Shown in pieces: positions 35,594 through 45,186 of a DNA stretch of 64,000 nucleotides. Every line of letters starts with the position of its first letter. Position 1 is the first letter of the stretch. Source of the DNA: CALJFL01 sp047633055. GTDB taxonomy: Bacteria; Pseudomonadota; Gammaproteobacteria; Pseudomonadales; Halieaceae. The translations under genes were made by a program, and so were the position numbers. The stretch is taken from positions 1 to 64,000 of the forward strand of contig JBLIEI010000004.1 in assembly GCA_047633055.1 (NCBI GenBank). Reading direction: 5' to 3'. The notes under the pieces were generated by a model that saw only the letters and a program-made list of their open reading frames with translations, made no database searches and was not told the DNA's origin.

Positions 35594-36512
35594 AGAGTTC
35601 TGCCAGAATTTCAGCAGCACCCTGAGCCAGCAATTCCTCGGCCACAGCTTCGCCCAGAGCCTCCGCTTGAGCCACTGGTGCTCGCTGTTCTGAGCGCAGC
35701 AATAAGGAACCATCTGGACGTCCTACCAGACCTCTTAGGAACAGTGTGTCGTCGTCTTCCAGCTCAGCATAACAAGCGATCGGAACCTCGCAGCCTCCCT
35801 GCAGCCGCTTGTTCATCGCACGCTCGGCAACCACACGACTTGCAGTAGCGACATGATGCAGGGGCTGCAAAAGATCAGCTGCGGCACTATCAGCGAGGCG
35901 CAATTCAATACCCACTGCGCCCTGCCCACCCGCGGGTAGCGAATCTTTTATAGCAATGTGCTCTGCGATGCGACTTTCGAACCCCAGCCTTATCAGGCCG
36001 GCACTGGCCAGAATAATGGCGCCGTATTGCCCCTCATCCAGCTTACGCAAACGGGTATTGACGTTGCCCCGAAGAAATTTTATTTCAAGATCAGGTCGCC
36101 TGGCGCGCAATTGGCACTCCCTGCGCAAACTGGAAGTTCCGACTACGCTACCAGCGGGAAGTGCGTCAATAGAATCGAACTCATTACTGACAAAAGCGTC
36201 GGTAGGGTCCTCGCGTTCGCAGATTACGCCCAATCCCAGCCCCTCAGGAAATCCCATAGGAACATCTTTCATTGAATGCACAGCGATATCCGCACTGCCA
36301 TCGAGCAATGCAGTTTCAAGCTCTTTAACGAACAGACCTTTGCCACCCACCTTGGAGAGCGGCACATCCAGTAACTGGTCCCCGCGGGAAGTCATACCCA
36401 ATAGATTGACCTCTAGTCCCGGGTGGGCTTTCAGCAGCGCGTTGCGCACAAATTCTGCCTGCCACAGAGCAAGAGGACTCTCCCGCGTGGCGATGGTAAT
36501 TTTACGTGACAT
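35583..36512 (-). CDS. hemC: Porphobilinogen deaminase
   Basis: A 309-residue hydroxymethylbilane synthase. N-terminal TIATRESPLALWQ, SMKDVPM with catalytic region, GTSSLRRECQL and the Cys that binds the dipyrromethane cofactor in LQGGCEVPIACYAE (about residue 242) are all present. It polymerises four porphobilinogens in haem synthesis. First gene of hemC-hemD-hemX-hemY. Confidence 0.97.
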   Translation of the reverse strand: MSRKITIATRESPLALWQAEFVRNALLKAHPGLEVNLLGMTSRGDQLLDVPLSKVGGKGLFVKELETALLDGSADIAVHSMKDVPMGFPEGLGLGVICEREDPTDAFVSNEFDSIDALPAGSVVGTSSLRRECQLRARRPDLEIKFLRGNVNTRLRKLDEGQYGAIILASAGLIRLGFESRIAEHIAIKDSLPAGGQGAVGIELRLADSAAADLLQPLHHVATASRVVAERAMNKRLQGGCEVPIACYAELEDDDTLFLRGLVGRPDGSLLLRSEQRAPVAQAEALGEAVAEELLAQGAAEILAELYEG

Positions 36513-36611
36513 CCAGTGACTCCCCCGCGCTGTTTCTGGCGGCCCACATCATAGCAGCCGACGTTAGTTGCGGCGAACTGCGGCATCATATTATTCAGTC
36601 CCACCTTGGAA

Positions 36612-37334
36612 TCAGCGCTGTATTAGGCGCTCTTTCACCTTTGCCAAATGACGCCTACTGACTGCCGGTCGTTGACTGCAGCCGGACAGTTCAACGATCC
36701 AGCCATCGTCATCACGACTGAGGCGATCCATATAGCACAGCGCTATGAGGGCTTTGCGGTGCACCCGCACAAACTTCTCCGAAAATTCCTGTTCCAGATC
36801 CTTGAGGGTATCCGGCAACAGAAGCTCGTCAGCAGCAGAGTGAGCAGTTACGTATTTTTGACCGGCTATAAAACAGCGGATATCGGCCACAGGCATAGTT
36901 TCCAGACCGCGGTGAGTCTGGCTACTGACCTGACGGCGGGACTCGCCATCATCACTCAGCGCCGCCAACTGCACCCGATTGAGTTTGCTGGCGCGGCCCA
37001 GAGCACGAGCCAGCTCCTCTTCACGCACCGGTTTCAGAAGATAAGCCACCGCCTGATGTTGTAATGCCTCCAGGGCGTACTCATCATAGGCGGTACAAAA
37101 AATCACCGCAGGGGGCTTCTCCAGCGCCTCCAAGTGGGTCGCGACCTCGATACCGTCCATACCCGGCATTCTAATATCCAGCAGTAGCAGATCAGGCTCG
37201 GCTATCGCCACTTGCTGCAAGGCCTCTTCTCCACTGCCTGCCAGGAAGCACTCAGCGTCGGGATGTATAGACTTCAACAGGCGCTGCAGCCGCTCTCGCG
37301 CCAACGGCTCATCGTCGACTACCAGCACTTTCAC
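36612..37334 (-). CDS. algR: LytTR response regulator AlgR
   Basis: A 240-residue regulator: receiver domain with acidic pocket (VVDDEPLAR), phospho-acceptor Asp in LLLLDIRMPGMDG (about residue 53) and conserved Lys in YLLKPV; then a LytTR DNA-binding domain from about 140 (EKFVRVHRKALI). In Pseudomonas AlgR controls alginate, twitching and virulence genes. It overlaps the sensor gene by 4 bases and sits upstream of hemC, the same order as in Pseudomonas. Confidence 0.94.
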   Translation of the reverse strand: MKVLVVDDEPLARERLQRLLKSIHPDAECFLAGSGEEALQQVAIAEPDLLLLDIRMPGMDGIEVATHLEALEKPPAVIFCTAYDEYALEALQHQAVAYLLKPVREEELARALGRASKLNRVQLAALSDDGESRRQVSSQTHRGLETMPVADIRCFIAGQKYVTAHSAADELLLPDTLKDLEQEFSEKFVRVHRKALIALCYMDRLSRDDDGWIVELSGCSQRPAVSRRHLAKVKERLIQR

Positions 37335-38392
37335 GACAGTGCCTCAAGGGGATAGCTGAGCTCTACCCGATAGCTTCCATTAGCCCGGCTAAGTTCAAGT
37401 GTTGCTGCGCCATCAAACAAACCCTGCAAGCGCTGCTCAATGTTTGCCAGCGCCATGTGTAGACCAGAAGTGTGCCGGCTGGTCTCCGGTAAAGGATTAG
37501 TGATGACAACCTGCAGTCGCTGCTCAACCCTAGCTACCTCAATGGAGATAACGCCGCCGTCAGGTAGTTGGGCGATCCCGTGGTAAACCGCATTCTCCAC
37601 CAACGGCTGCAGTAAAAGTCCCGGCATCGGCAGCTCGCGCAAGCTCTCATCCATCTGCCAATCAACCTTTAATCGTTCACCCAGGCGCAGTTGTTCAATA
37701 CCCAAATAGAGCTGGCACAGCCGCAGCTCATCATCGACCGTTGTGCTGCGATAATTGTCTTGCAAGCTAGCTCGAAAGAGCTCAGACAGATCGACTACTG
37801 CCTGCTCGGCATCTGCTGGCCGGGAACCGATTAGGCTGGCAATACTATTCATTGTGTTAAACAAAAAATGGGGGCGAATGCGCGCCCGCAGCGAATCCAG
37901 CCGCGCCTGCATCTCCCCGCGCTCGCGCAGCTTAACCTGCTGCTGCAGGTAAAAATAACGCAGCACCAGGCCACTGATGAGAGTCGCGACCAGCACGTTG
38001 CGCAATACCCACCAATTGTTTGTGCCGTCGATAAAAAGACGCGGATAGAATGCTATCGCGAGATAACTGCTTAATGCGGTAACTGACAACACGACTGCCA
38101 TACTACAACCAGTAGCCGCCTGCAAGCCAAGCCGACTAAAAAGCGAGCGCATCAGGCAGAGTAGGGCCGCGCTAAGCAATACCACCCACTGTACAAACAG
38201 AGAGCTGATGGCCAGTAGGTCCCAGTTGAAACGAGGCAAAGCACTAGCCGCCAGAGCATAAACCAGCACCAGCAACTCAGACAGCAGAACCATGATAAAC
38301 ACGGACCGCGGGCTGCAAAGATCGGGAATAAAAAATTCTCCCGAGCTTTCCTGTTCCTGCCTGGGCAAAGAACTTCCCCCAGTAACTGCCAT
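37331..38392 (-). CDS. algZ: LytS-type sensor histidine kinase AlgZ/FimS
   Basis: A 353-residue kinase with four membrane helices in the first 150 residues and a HisKA_7TM-lacking LytS core: RPHFLFNTMNSIASLI holds the phospho-acceptor His, and the ATPase region has VENAVYHGIAQL and LANIEQRLQGLF. The ATG at 38392 has AGGGAG upstream and matches the start of AlgZ homologues; an ATG 39 bases earlier is possible. It controls AlgR by phosphorylation. Divergent from argH. Confidence 0.9.
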   Translation of the reverse strand: MAVTGGSSLPRQEQESSGEFFIPDLCSPRSVFIMVLLSELLVLVYALAASALPRFNWDLLAISSLFVQWVVLLSAALLCLMRSLFSRLGLQAATGCSMAVVLSVTALSSYLAIAFYPRLFIDGTNNWWVLRNVLVATLISGLVLRYFYLQQQVKLRERGEMQARLDSLRARIRPHFLFNTMNSIASLIGSRPADAEQAVVDLSELFRASLQDNYRSTTVDDELRLCQLYLGIEQLRLGERLKVDWQMDESLRELPMPGLLLQPLVENAVYHGIAQLPDGGVISIEVARVEQRLQVVITNPLPETSRHTSGLHMALANIEQRLQGLFDGAATLELSRANGSYRVELSYPLEALS

Positions 38393-38535
38393 GCTCCCGC
38401 TCCCTCGCCGACTTAACTGGTATACTTGCATCCTTAATTCACACGGACAAGCCCTAAAGTTCTAACGCCTTCAGGTAGAACACTCGCTTTACCGGGCAGT
38501 GACCACATAACATCGGCAACAGGAACGCACCAGGC

Positions 38536-39945
38536 ATGAACAAAAAACCGGACACCAGCAAGCTGTGGGGGGGCCGTTTCACCGAGGCGACCGACAGTTT
38601 CGTACAGCGTTTTACGGCCTCAGTTCAGTTCGATCAACGGATGGCGGCACAGGATATACAGGGTTCGCTGGCACATGCTGCCATGCTCAACGAAATCGGT
38701 GTGCTTAACGCCCAGGAACTGGAGCAAATTAAGGCCGGGCTTGCCCAGGTGGCCGAGGAAATCACTAGCGGGAGCTTCAACTGGTTGATAGAGCTGGAAG
38801 ACGTGCACATGAACATAGAAGCACGACTGACCGAGTTAATTGGAATTACTGGCAAGAAGCTACACACTGGACGTTCCCGTAACGACCAGGTTGCGACTGA
38901 TATACGCTTGTATCTGCGGGCAGCTATCGACCGTATCGGCGAAGAAATAACGCGACTGCAGCAGGGCACAATCGAACTGGCCAGCCAGCATACGGCCACA
39001 GTAATGCCCGGATTCACCCACTTACAAACGGCGCAGCCGGTAGCTTTTGGGCACCATTTACTGGCGTGGAATGAAATGCTGGAGCGAGACTATGGTCGCC
39101 TCATTGACTGCCGGGCACGCCTAAATCAAAGCCCGCTGGGCGCTGCAGCGCTGGCCGGCACCACCTACCCCATTAAGCGGGAGATGACGGCTGCAGCCCT
39201 TGGTTTCGATGCGCCCACCCAGAATTCGTTGGACTCAGTATCAGATCGCGACTTCGCCATCGAATTCTGCAGCTTTGCCGCTCTGCTGATGACGCATCTG
39301 TCACGGATGTCTGAAGAATTAGTGCTGTGGACCTCGGCGCAATTCAATTTTATTGAATTGCCAGACCGCTTTTGTACCGGCTCCTCGATCATGCCACAGA
39401 AGAAAAACCCCGATGTTCCAGAGTTGGTTAGAGGCAAGGTTGGGCGAGTCAACGGTAATCTTATCTCACTGCTCACCCTGATGAAAAGCCAACCGCTGGC
39501 CTACAACAAAGACAATCAGGAAGACAAAGAACCGCTGTTTGATACAGTGGATACGGTGTTGGATTCGCTGCGGGCCTTTGCCGATATGATACCCGCAATT
39601 CGGCCCAAGGAAGACCAAATGCGCGAAGCCGCTCGCCGTGGCTTCTCTACGGCCACTGACCTGGCCGATTACCTGGTAGGCCGCGGTCTGCCGTTCCGTG
39701 ATGCACATGAGATTGTTGGTAAGGCCGTAGCCCACGGGCTAGACAGCGGATTGGATCTCGCTGATATGGCGCTGACCACCCTGCAGGCGTTTTCTCCAAA
39801 AATCGAACAGGACGTGTTTGATGTGCTGACCCTGGAGGGCTCTTTGGCCGCTCGGGATCATCTAGGGGGCACTGCGCCTAACCAAGTAGCTGAAGCTGCG
39901 ATCAGAGCGCTCGCGCGTCTTGATCTGCGACCGGGGCGCGCCTAA
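38536..39945 (+). CDS. argH: Argininosuccinate lyase
   Basis: A 469-residue ArgH, which splits argininosuccinate into arginine and fumarate. It has KLWGGRFTEATD at the N-terminus, TGRSRNDQVATD, MPGFTHLQTAQP and the superfamily signature GSSIMPQKKNPD (about residues 278-289). Its stop shares 4 bases with the convergent DUF3187 gene. Confidence 0.97.
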   Translation: MNKKPDTSKLWGGRFTEATDSFVQRFTASVQFDQRMAAQDIQGSLAHAAMLNEIGVLNAQELEQIKAGLAQVAEEITSGSFNWLIELEDVHMNIEARLTELIGITGKKLHTGRSRNDQVATDIRLYLRAAIDRIGEEITRLQQGTIELASQHTATVMPGFTHLQTAQPVAFGHHLLAWNEMLERDYGRLIDCRARLNQSPLGAAALAGTTYPIKREMTAAALGFDAPTQNSLDSVSDRDFAIEFCSFAALLMTHLSRMSEELVLWTSAQFNFIELPDRFCTGSSIMPQKKNPDVPELVRGKVGRVNGNLISLLTLMKSQPLAYNKDNQEDKEPLFDTVDTVLDSLRAFADMIPAIRPKEDQMREAARRGFSTATDLADYLVGRGLPFRDAHEIVGKAVAHGLDSGLDLADMALTTLQAFSPKIEQDVFDVLTLEGSLAARDHLGGTAPNQVAEAAIRALARLDLRPGRA

Positions 39946-40931
39946 CCACCCGGCCGATAACGCAGGCTGGCCTGAAAGCTGACATCTGGAGCAGTCTCCA
40001 CCCGGACGTCTTCGACCACGCTGAGATCCACTGTCCAGTCCCGACTAAATCGCCAACGTCCGCCAACTGTAAGCATTATTGCCTCATCACCCAGGCCGCT
40101 AATGGCGCTGTCGGCGGGCGCTGCATGCACATCTATCTGTGCTAGCAGAGACCAACGCTCAGCAACCTTCCAATCCACTGCGAGACCGGCAAACCACAGG
40201 TCTCTCTTCTGAAAATTGCCCAAAATACGTGTGCTACCTGCACGTAAATAGCCCAGCTGTCCGTGCCAGCTCAGCGGCAAGTCTGCCTGGTGTTGGCCCG
40301 AAAACCGGAGGGTCGCAAACACGTCATCTGCACCGCTGCCCAGGAAATCCTCTTCTTCGCCAGTGGCAAACTTATAACCCAGGGCAATCGCTGCGGTTGA
40401 CCCGGAGTCGCGGTAGAGTAGACGGCTCACGCTCAGGCTGGTGTCGCCTATTCCAGAGACCTCACCTCCCAGTTGAAAGTTTTCTGTCGCAGCGTCGTAG
40501 TGAAAATCGAGCACATCAGCGGGCGCTTTTGCGCGTCCGCCATCGGGGAGCCCCCAGACGCTGTGCCACTCGTCGATCAGACTGTCTAGCTGCCCGCCAC
40601 TGTGGTCTAACCAGGGCACCTCAAGTTGCAGGTCCCAGTTATCGGTCAAACCATAGCGCCACTCGAGCGCGAGACGCTGGCTTTCACCGTCAAAATTAAG
40701 CATTTCGCCGGACTCAGTGTCGGAGACGTAGTGACTCGCAACACTGCCGTGCAACGCTAAACTGCTTATACCTGCACCCTCAATCCGGGCCGAACGCTGT
40801 GCAGGCAACCCAAATAATCCGACCACAGGACTTAAGTTTTTTGCATAGAGTGGCTCAGAGGCTGCCATTGACAAATTGAAGGTTGAGCACACCGCCGCCC
40901 AACTGGCAGTCAATATGATCATCGACTTCAT
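39942..40931 (-). CDS. DUF3187-family outer-membrane protein (predicted beta-barrel)
   Basis: A 329-residue exported protein read from ATG at 40931: a signal peptide (MKSMIILTASWAAVCS...) ends near residue 24, and the rest has alternating aromatic strands (LEWRYGLTDNWDLQLEVPW, WHGQLGYLRAG, LTVGGRWRFSRDWTVDLSV) and ends in a beta-strand (ASLRYRP). DUF3187 proteins have no established function; a barrel or barrel-like lipid-interacting protein is likely. A start at 40967 would add 12 residues without a signal-like benefit. Confidence 0.85.
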   Translation of the reverse strand: MKSMIILTASWAAVCSTFNLSMAASEPLYAKNLSPVVGLFGLPAQRSARIEGAGISSLALHGSVASHYVSDTESGEMLNFDGESQRLALEWRYGLTDNWDLQLEVPWLDHSGGQLDSLIDEWHSVWGLPDGGRAKAPADVLDFHYDAATENFQLGGEVSGIGDTSLSVSRLLYRDSGSTAAIALGYKFATGEEEDFLGSGADDVFATLRFSGQHQADLPLSWHGQLGYLRAGSTRILGNFQKRDLWFAGLAVDWKVAERWSLLAQIDVHAAPADSAISGLGDEAIMLTVGGRWRFSRDWTVDLSVVEDVRVETAPDVSFQASLRYRPGG

Positions 40932-41056
40932 CAGGCGATGATTACAGACGCGGGAAGGTGGCATCAATCACGTCGTTAAATTCGGATACTTTCATGGTGC
41001 AGGGACTTCTTAAACACGAGAAGTTAGTATCATAAAGGCTGCTCACGCAGCTTAAC

Positions 41057-41121
41057 AGTGTTCCTTCCACGTGATAATTACGAGTCAGCGCTATCCGTAA
41101 TTATCACGTGGAAGGAACACT
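41057..41121. repeat. Perfect 26-bp inverted repeat with 13-base spacer
   Basis: Bases 41057-41082 are the exact reverse complement of 41096-41121, with the centre 41083-41095 unpaired. Each arm contains CACGTG (41069-41074 and 41105-41110). It lies between the divergent DUF3187 and lptM genes and ends 9 bases before a candidate -10 (TATACT, 41131-41136). It could be an operator, a hairpin at a transcript's 5' end, or a small inserted palindromic element; no T-run favours a terminator. Confidence 0.9.
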
Positions 41122-41164
41122 AATGCACTGTATACTTGCGCGTTTTGCGATCGAAATAAACCAC

Positions 41165-41365
41165 ATGCTAAAGCTGCTAATGGCCCTGTCACTCACCGCA
41201 TTGCTGCTTGCCGGCTGCGGCCAGGCAGGCCCCTTATTTCTGCCCGGTCAGGCTACGCCAGACGGCAGTGCTGACCCCCAAGCGGACAATAACGTCTACA
41301 GCGAAGTGCCTGAACAACCGGCAGCTTTGCCGGAGCCAGCGGTAGACAGCGGCGAGCCAGAGTAA
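41165..41365 (+). CDS. lptM: LptM-like small lipoprotein
   Basis: A 66-residue lipoprotein with lipobox LAGC (Cys about residue 18) followed by GQAGPLFLPG, the LptM (YifL) signature, and a Pro/Glu/Ala-rich tail. LptM helps mature the LptD/LptE lipopolysaccharide export pore. The ATG at 41165 gives a normal lipoprotein signal; upstream in-frame ATGs (41108, 41123) would place residues before it and one lies within the palindrome. It precedes lysA as in most gammaproteobacteria. Confidence 0.9.
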   Translation: MLKLLMALSLTALLLAGCGQAGPLFLPGQATPDGSADPQADNNVYSEVPEQPAALPEPAVDSGEPE

Positions 41366-41380
41366 GCGAGAGTATTTTTC

Positions 41381-42631
41381 ATGGACCATTTTTCCTATCA
41401 GCAAGGGCAATTGCACGCCGAAGAGGTGACATGCAGCCAGATTGCAGAACAATTCGGCACACCCACCTATGTCTACTCACGATCCGCTCTGGAGTCCGCC
41501 CTTGGTGAGTACCAGGCTGCCCTCTCGGGCTGGCCGCATTTAGTCTGCTATGCGGTAAAGGCCAACTCAAACCTGGCAGTGCTGGACGTATTGGCGCGCC
41601 GCGGTGCCGGTTTCGACATTGTCTCGGTAGGCGAGCTGGAGCGAGTAGTATTAGCCGGCGGCGATCCGGGCAAAACTGTATTCTCAGGGGTAAGCAAGCA
41701 GGCACATGAAATTACCCGTGCACTAGCACTCGGTATTCGCTGTTTCAATCTAGAGTCCGCCGCTGAACTCGAATTGATCAATGACATTGCCGGCGACATG
41801 AAGTGCATCGCTCCCGTATCGGTGCGGGTAAATCCAGATGTCGATGCCCAAACACACCCCTATATTTCCACCGGCCTGAAAGAGAACAAATTCGGTGTGG
41901 ACGTGGCGGAAGCACTCGCAGTCTACCGCCGAGCTACCGCCCTGCCCAATATCGAGGTCGTTGGCCTGGACTGCCACATCGGCTCACAGCTTACCCAGAT
42001 CACCCCCTTCATCGACGCCCTGCACCGCTTGCTGGCTATTGTCGATCAACTGGCCGCTGAAGGAATTACCTTGCGGCACCTGGATCTGGGCGGCGGCTTG
42101 GGAGTGTGTTACAAAGATGAAACACCACCGAGCATCGCGGAATATATCGCCGCAATCCGCGCGGAGCTGGGCGAGCGTGACCTGGAACTGGTGTTTGAAC
42201 CCGGGCGCTCCATTGCCGCCAATGCGGGCCTGTTACTGACCCGCGTGGCGAACGTTAAATCAACTCAGGATCATAACTTTGCTCTGGTTGACGCCGCCAT
42301 GAATGATTTTATCCGGCCCGCACTCTATCAGGCCTGGGTAGACATTCGCCCCACCAGTGAAACCGGCGAGGGCACCAGCGCTCGCTGGGACATTGTCGGG
42401 CCCGTCTGCGAAACCGCCGATTTTTTGGGCAAGGATCGTGAGTTGACCTTGGCACCCGAGGCTCTGCTGGCAGTATTCGGGGCCGGGGCTTACGGTTTCG
42501 TCATGAGCTCCAATTACAACACTCGCGGTCGCGCCGCAGAAATCATGGTGGACGGTGATATTGTCCACCAGGTGCGGGCACGCGAGACCTTTGCTGATAT
42601 GATTCGCACTGAACAGCGCCTGCCGGATTAA
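41381..42631 (+). CDS. lysA: Diaminopimelate decarboxylase
   Basis: A 416-residue PLP enzyme that makes L-lysine from meso-diaminopimelate. The PLP lysine is in YAVKANSN (about residue 57), with HIGSQL, GGGLGVCYKDE, EPGRSIAANAG and CETADFLGKDR as other landmarks. It starts 15 bases after lptM. Confidence 0.97.
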   Translation: MDHFSYQQGQLHAEEVTCSQIAEQFGTPTYVYSRSALESALGEYQAALSGWPHLVCYAVKANSNLAVLDVLARRGAGFDIVSVGELERVVLAGGDPGKTVFSGVSKQAHEITRALALGIRCFNLESAAELELINDIAGDMKCIAPVSVRVNPDVDAQTHPYISTGLKENKFGVDVAEALAVYRRATALPNIEVVGLDCHIGSQLTQITPFIDALHRLLAIVDQLAAEGITLRHLDLGGGLGVCYKDETPPSIAEYIAAIRAELGERDLELVFEPGRSIAANAGLLLTRVANVKSTQDHNFALVDAAMNDFIRPALYQAWVDIRPTSETGEGTSARWDIVGPVCETADFLGKDRELTLAPEALLAVFGAGAYGFVMSSNYNTRGRAAEIMVDGDIVHQVRARETFADMIRTEQRLPD

Positions 42632-42652
42632 ATCGACGCCAACGGACCAGTT

Positions 42653-43483
42653 ATGCAACTGAAATTCACTAAAATGCACGGCGCTGGCAACGATTTCGTT
42701 GTTATTGATCTGATCAGCCAGCGCTGCAAACTGCGCCCCCGTGATATTCGCTTACTGGCGGACCGACATTTCGGGGTGGGCTGCGATCAGGTGTTGGCAG
42801 TGGAGCCTCCGGGCAGCCCGGACGCAGATTTTCGCTACCGAATATATAACGCCGATGGTGGCGAGGCTGAGCAGTGCGGCAATGGCGCACGCTGTTTTGC
42901 CCGTTTTGTGCGAGAAAAGCGTCTGACCAGCAAGCGGGTCATCACCGTTGAAGTCGCCCACGGCACTATTGAGCTGCGTGTCCGTGACAAGGATCAAGTA
43001 GAGGTCAACATGGGCCTGCCGGTGTTCGAACCCGCATCGATTCCCTTCGCAGCAGATCAGTGGGCAGCCAGCTATTCTTTAAGTGTCGCCGGTCAGAACC
43101 TGGAGATTGGCGTTATATCCATGGGCAATCCGCATGCGGTGCTGACGGTAGAGAACGTGGATACCGCCGACGTGGCCGGCCTGGGTCCGCAAATCGAAAC
43201 CCACATACGGTTCCCCGAACGAACCAACACCGGCTTTATGCAATTGTTGTCTCGCTCAGAAATCCGATTGCGCGTCTTCGAGCGCGGCGCAGGCGAGACC
43301 TTGGCTTGCGGCACCGGCGCCTGTGCCGCCGTAGTTTACGGCATCAGCAGCGGCTGGCTTGAGGATACCGTGACAGTTGAGCTGCCGGGCGGTAAGCTGT
43401 CTATAGCCTGGGCCGGCGAAGGCCAGCCGGTATTAATGACCGGCCCCACCGCCGTAGTCTACGAAGGCAACATAAGAATCTGA
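42653..43483 (+). CDS. dapF: Diaminopimelate epimerase
   Basis: A 276-residue DapF, which interconverts LL- and meso-diaminopimelate. Both catalytic cysteines are seen: NADGGEAEQCGNGARCF and ERGAGETLACGTGACA. N-terminal MHGAGNDFVVID is typical. Part of the lptM-lysA-dapF operon. Confidence 0.97.
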   Translation: MQLKFTKMHGAGNDFVVIDLISQRCKLRPRDIRLLADRHFGVGCDQVLAVEPPGSPDADFRYRIYNADGGEAEQCGNGARCFARFVREKRLTSKRVITVEVAHGTIELRVRDKDQVEVNMGLPVFEPASIPFAADQWAASYSLSVAGQNLEIGVISMGNPHAVLTVENVDTADVAGLGPQIETHIRFPERTNTGFMQLLSRSEIRLRVFERGAGETLACGTGACAAVVYGISSGWLEDTVTVELPGGKLSIAWAGEGQPVLMTGPTAVVYEGNIRI

Positions 43484-43556
43484 AGCCGCACGATAAAAGT
43501 GCCACAGTGAGCAACGAAACTGACCAACAGCTCTGACTAATAGGGGAATCAAGATA

Positions 43557-44258
43557 ATGCCTGGGACGAATGAGCAAGCCGCTACCCCCGATCTGGAAAT
43601 CAACGACGCGCAAGTCAGGGCGTATCTGAAAGTCCACAGTGATTTTTTTCAGCACAACCCGGATATGTTAGATTCCTTACACGTATCACACGCTTCCGGC
43701 TCAGCTGTTTCACTGGTTGAAAAACAAGTCAGCGTGCTACGCGAGCGCAACATCGATATGCGCCATCGCCTCAACACCCTGACCGCTAACGCCCGCGACA
43801 ACGACCGACTGTACGAGCAAACCCGGGGCCTGATCCTGCAACTGCTGGAAGCAAATTCTGCCAGCGAACTCTATCAGGTCTTTCGCAAATCGATGAACAA
43901 AGAGTTTGAGGTTGAGCACGCCAGCATGATTCTGTTTGGCGAGCCCGGCAGCGCAGGTGACTGCCGTGTGGAATCTATCGAGAGCGCCAAGATCGAAATC
44001 GGTCCTCTGCTCAAGGGACGCAAAGCCATTTGCGGCCCATTGCGCAAAGAGGAACTGGTCTACCTGTTTCCCGAGGCTGGCGACGTTGGCTCGGCTGCAA
44101 TGATGCCGCTGCACCAAGGGGAAGACCTGGGTTTAATAGCCGTAGGAAGCTCGGACGCAACCCGCTATGGCTCCAATATGGGCACACTGTTTCTGCACCA
44201 TATTGCCGATGTGATGGTGCGCCTACTGCCACTGCTGCCGCGGAGCAGCACCAGCTAA
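43557..44258 (+). CDS. DUF484-family protein
   Basis: A 233-residue protein of the DUF484 family (YigA), with the N-terminal VRAYLKVHSDFFQHNPDML, the helix SLVEKQVSVLRERN and a GAF-like C-terminal domain (AAMMPLHQGEDLGLIAVGSSD). The function is not established; it is nearly always between dapF and xerC. Confidence 0.9.
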   Translation: MPGTNEQAATPDLEINDAQVRAYLKVHSDFFQHNPDMLDSLHVSHASGSAVSLVEKQVSVLRERNIDMRHRLNTLTANARDNDRLYEQTRGLILQLLEANSASELYQVFRKSMNKEFEVEHASMILFGEPGSAGDCRVESIESAKIEIGPLLKGRKAICGPLRKEELVYLFPEAGDVGSAAMMPLHQGEDLGLIAVGSSDATRYGSNMGTLFLHHIADVMVRLLPLLPRSSTS

Positions 44259-44262
44259 GCCG

Positions 44263-45180
44263 GTGGACTCGCATGACCTCCCCACATCGATAAACCAATT
44301 CCTAGATTATCTGCGCGACGTTCGGCAGCTCTCACCCAACACGCTGACTAACTATCAAAGAGACTTGAGGTCTTTGCACGACTACTGCCAAGACCACAAT
44401 ATTCATCAGGCAGACAAAATTGTCGAGGCCGACATTCGTCAGTGGGCAAGTCAGCTGCATCGCCGTGGGTTGGCCGGCGGCAGTATTCAACGAACGCTGT
44501 CGGCGTCACGCTCGTTTTTTAACTATCTGGGCAAGCAGGCGGGATTTCCACGTAATCCGGCCGCCAGCGTGCAGGCGCCCCGCAAACCCCGCAAATTGCC
44601 CCGTACCCTGGACACAGACCAGGTTAACCGCTATTTAAAGTTTGAAGACGATTCACCGTTAATTCGCCGCGACCGGGCTATGGCCGAGCTGTTTTATTCT
44701 TCTGGCCTGCGCCTGGCGGAACTCGCCGCCATCGATGTTAGCGATTTGGACGCAGGTTCTCGCCTCATCACCGTGACCGGTAAGGGCAATAAAACACGCA
44801 CTGTACCGGTGGGAGGGCCGGCATTGGACGCTATCGCCAGCTGGTTAGAAGTAAAACCCAAGGTTGCTGATAACGAGGACTGTGCGCTGGCCATGTTTAT
44901 CAGTCGCCATGGACGGCGGATCAGTGTCAGAAGCATCCAGACAAGACTCAAATTGCAAGGCCGGCGTGCCGGCATGCCACAGGATGTGCATCCGCATATG
45001 CTCAGGCATTCCTTCGCCAGTCATATGTTGGAATCCAGCGGGGACCTGCGTGCAGTGCAGGAGTTACTTGGCCATGCCAACATCGCAACGACCCAAATCT
45101 ACACCCACCTCGACTTTCAACACTTGGCCAAGGTCTACGACGCCGCCCATCCCAGAGCCAAACGACGCAAACGCGACTGA
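44263..45180 (+). CDS. xerC: Site-specific tyrosine recombinase XerC
   Basis: A 305-residue recombinase that resolves chromosome dimers at dif with XerD. The catalytic residues are found in SGLRLAEL (Arg), GKGNKTRTVPV (Lys), HMLRHSFASHML (His-x-x-Arg), LGHANI (His) and the nucleophile in TQIYTHLD (Tyr). Start is GTG at 44263, four bases after the DUF484 stop. Confidence 0.96.
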   Translation: MDSHDLPTSINQFLDYLRDVRQLSPNTLTNYQRDLRSLHDYCQDHNIHQADKIVEADIRQWASQLHRRGLAGGSIQRTLSASRSFFNYLGKQAGFPRNPAASVQAPRKPRKLPRTLDTDQVNRYLKFEDDSPLIRRDRAMAELFYSSGLRLAELAAIDVSDLDAGSRLITVTGKGNKTRTVPVGGPALDAIASWLEVKPKVADNEDCALAMFISRHGRRISVRSIQTRLKLQGRRAGMPQDVHPHMLRHSFASHMLESSGDLRAVQELLGHANIATTQIYTHLDFQHLAKVYDAAHPRAKRRKRD

Positions 45181-45186
45181 CTGTTT

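Noticed and set aside
43060..43362. Arg-rich rightward frame inside dapF
   Set aside because: Same-strand out-of-frame shadow of dapF with no start signal.
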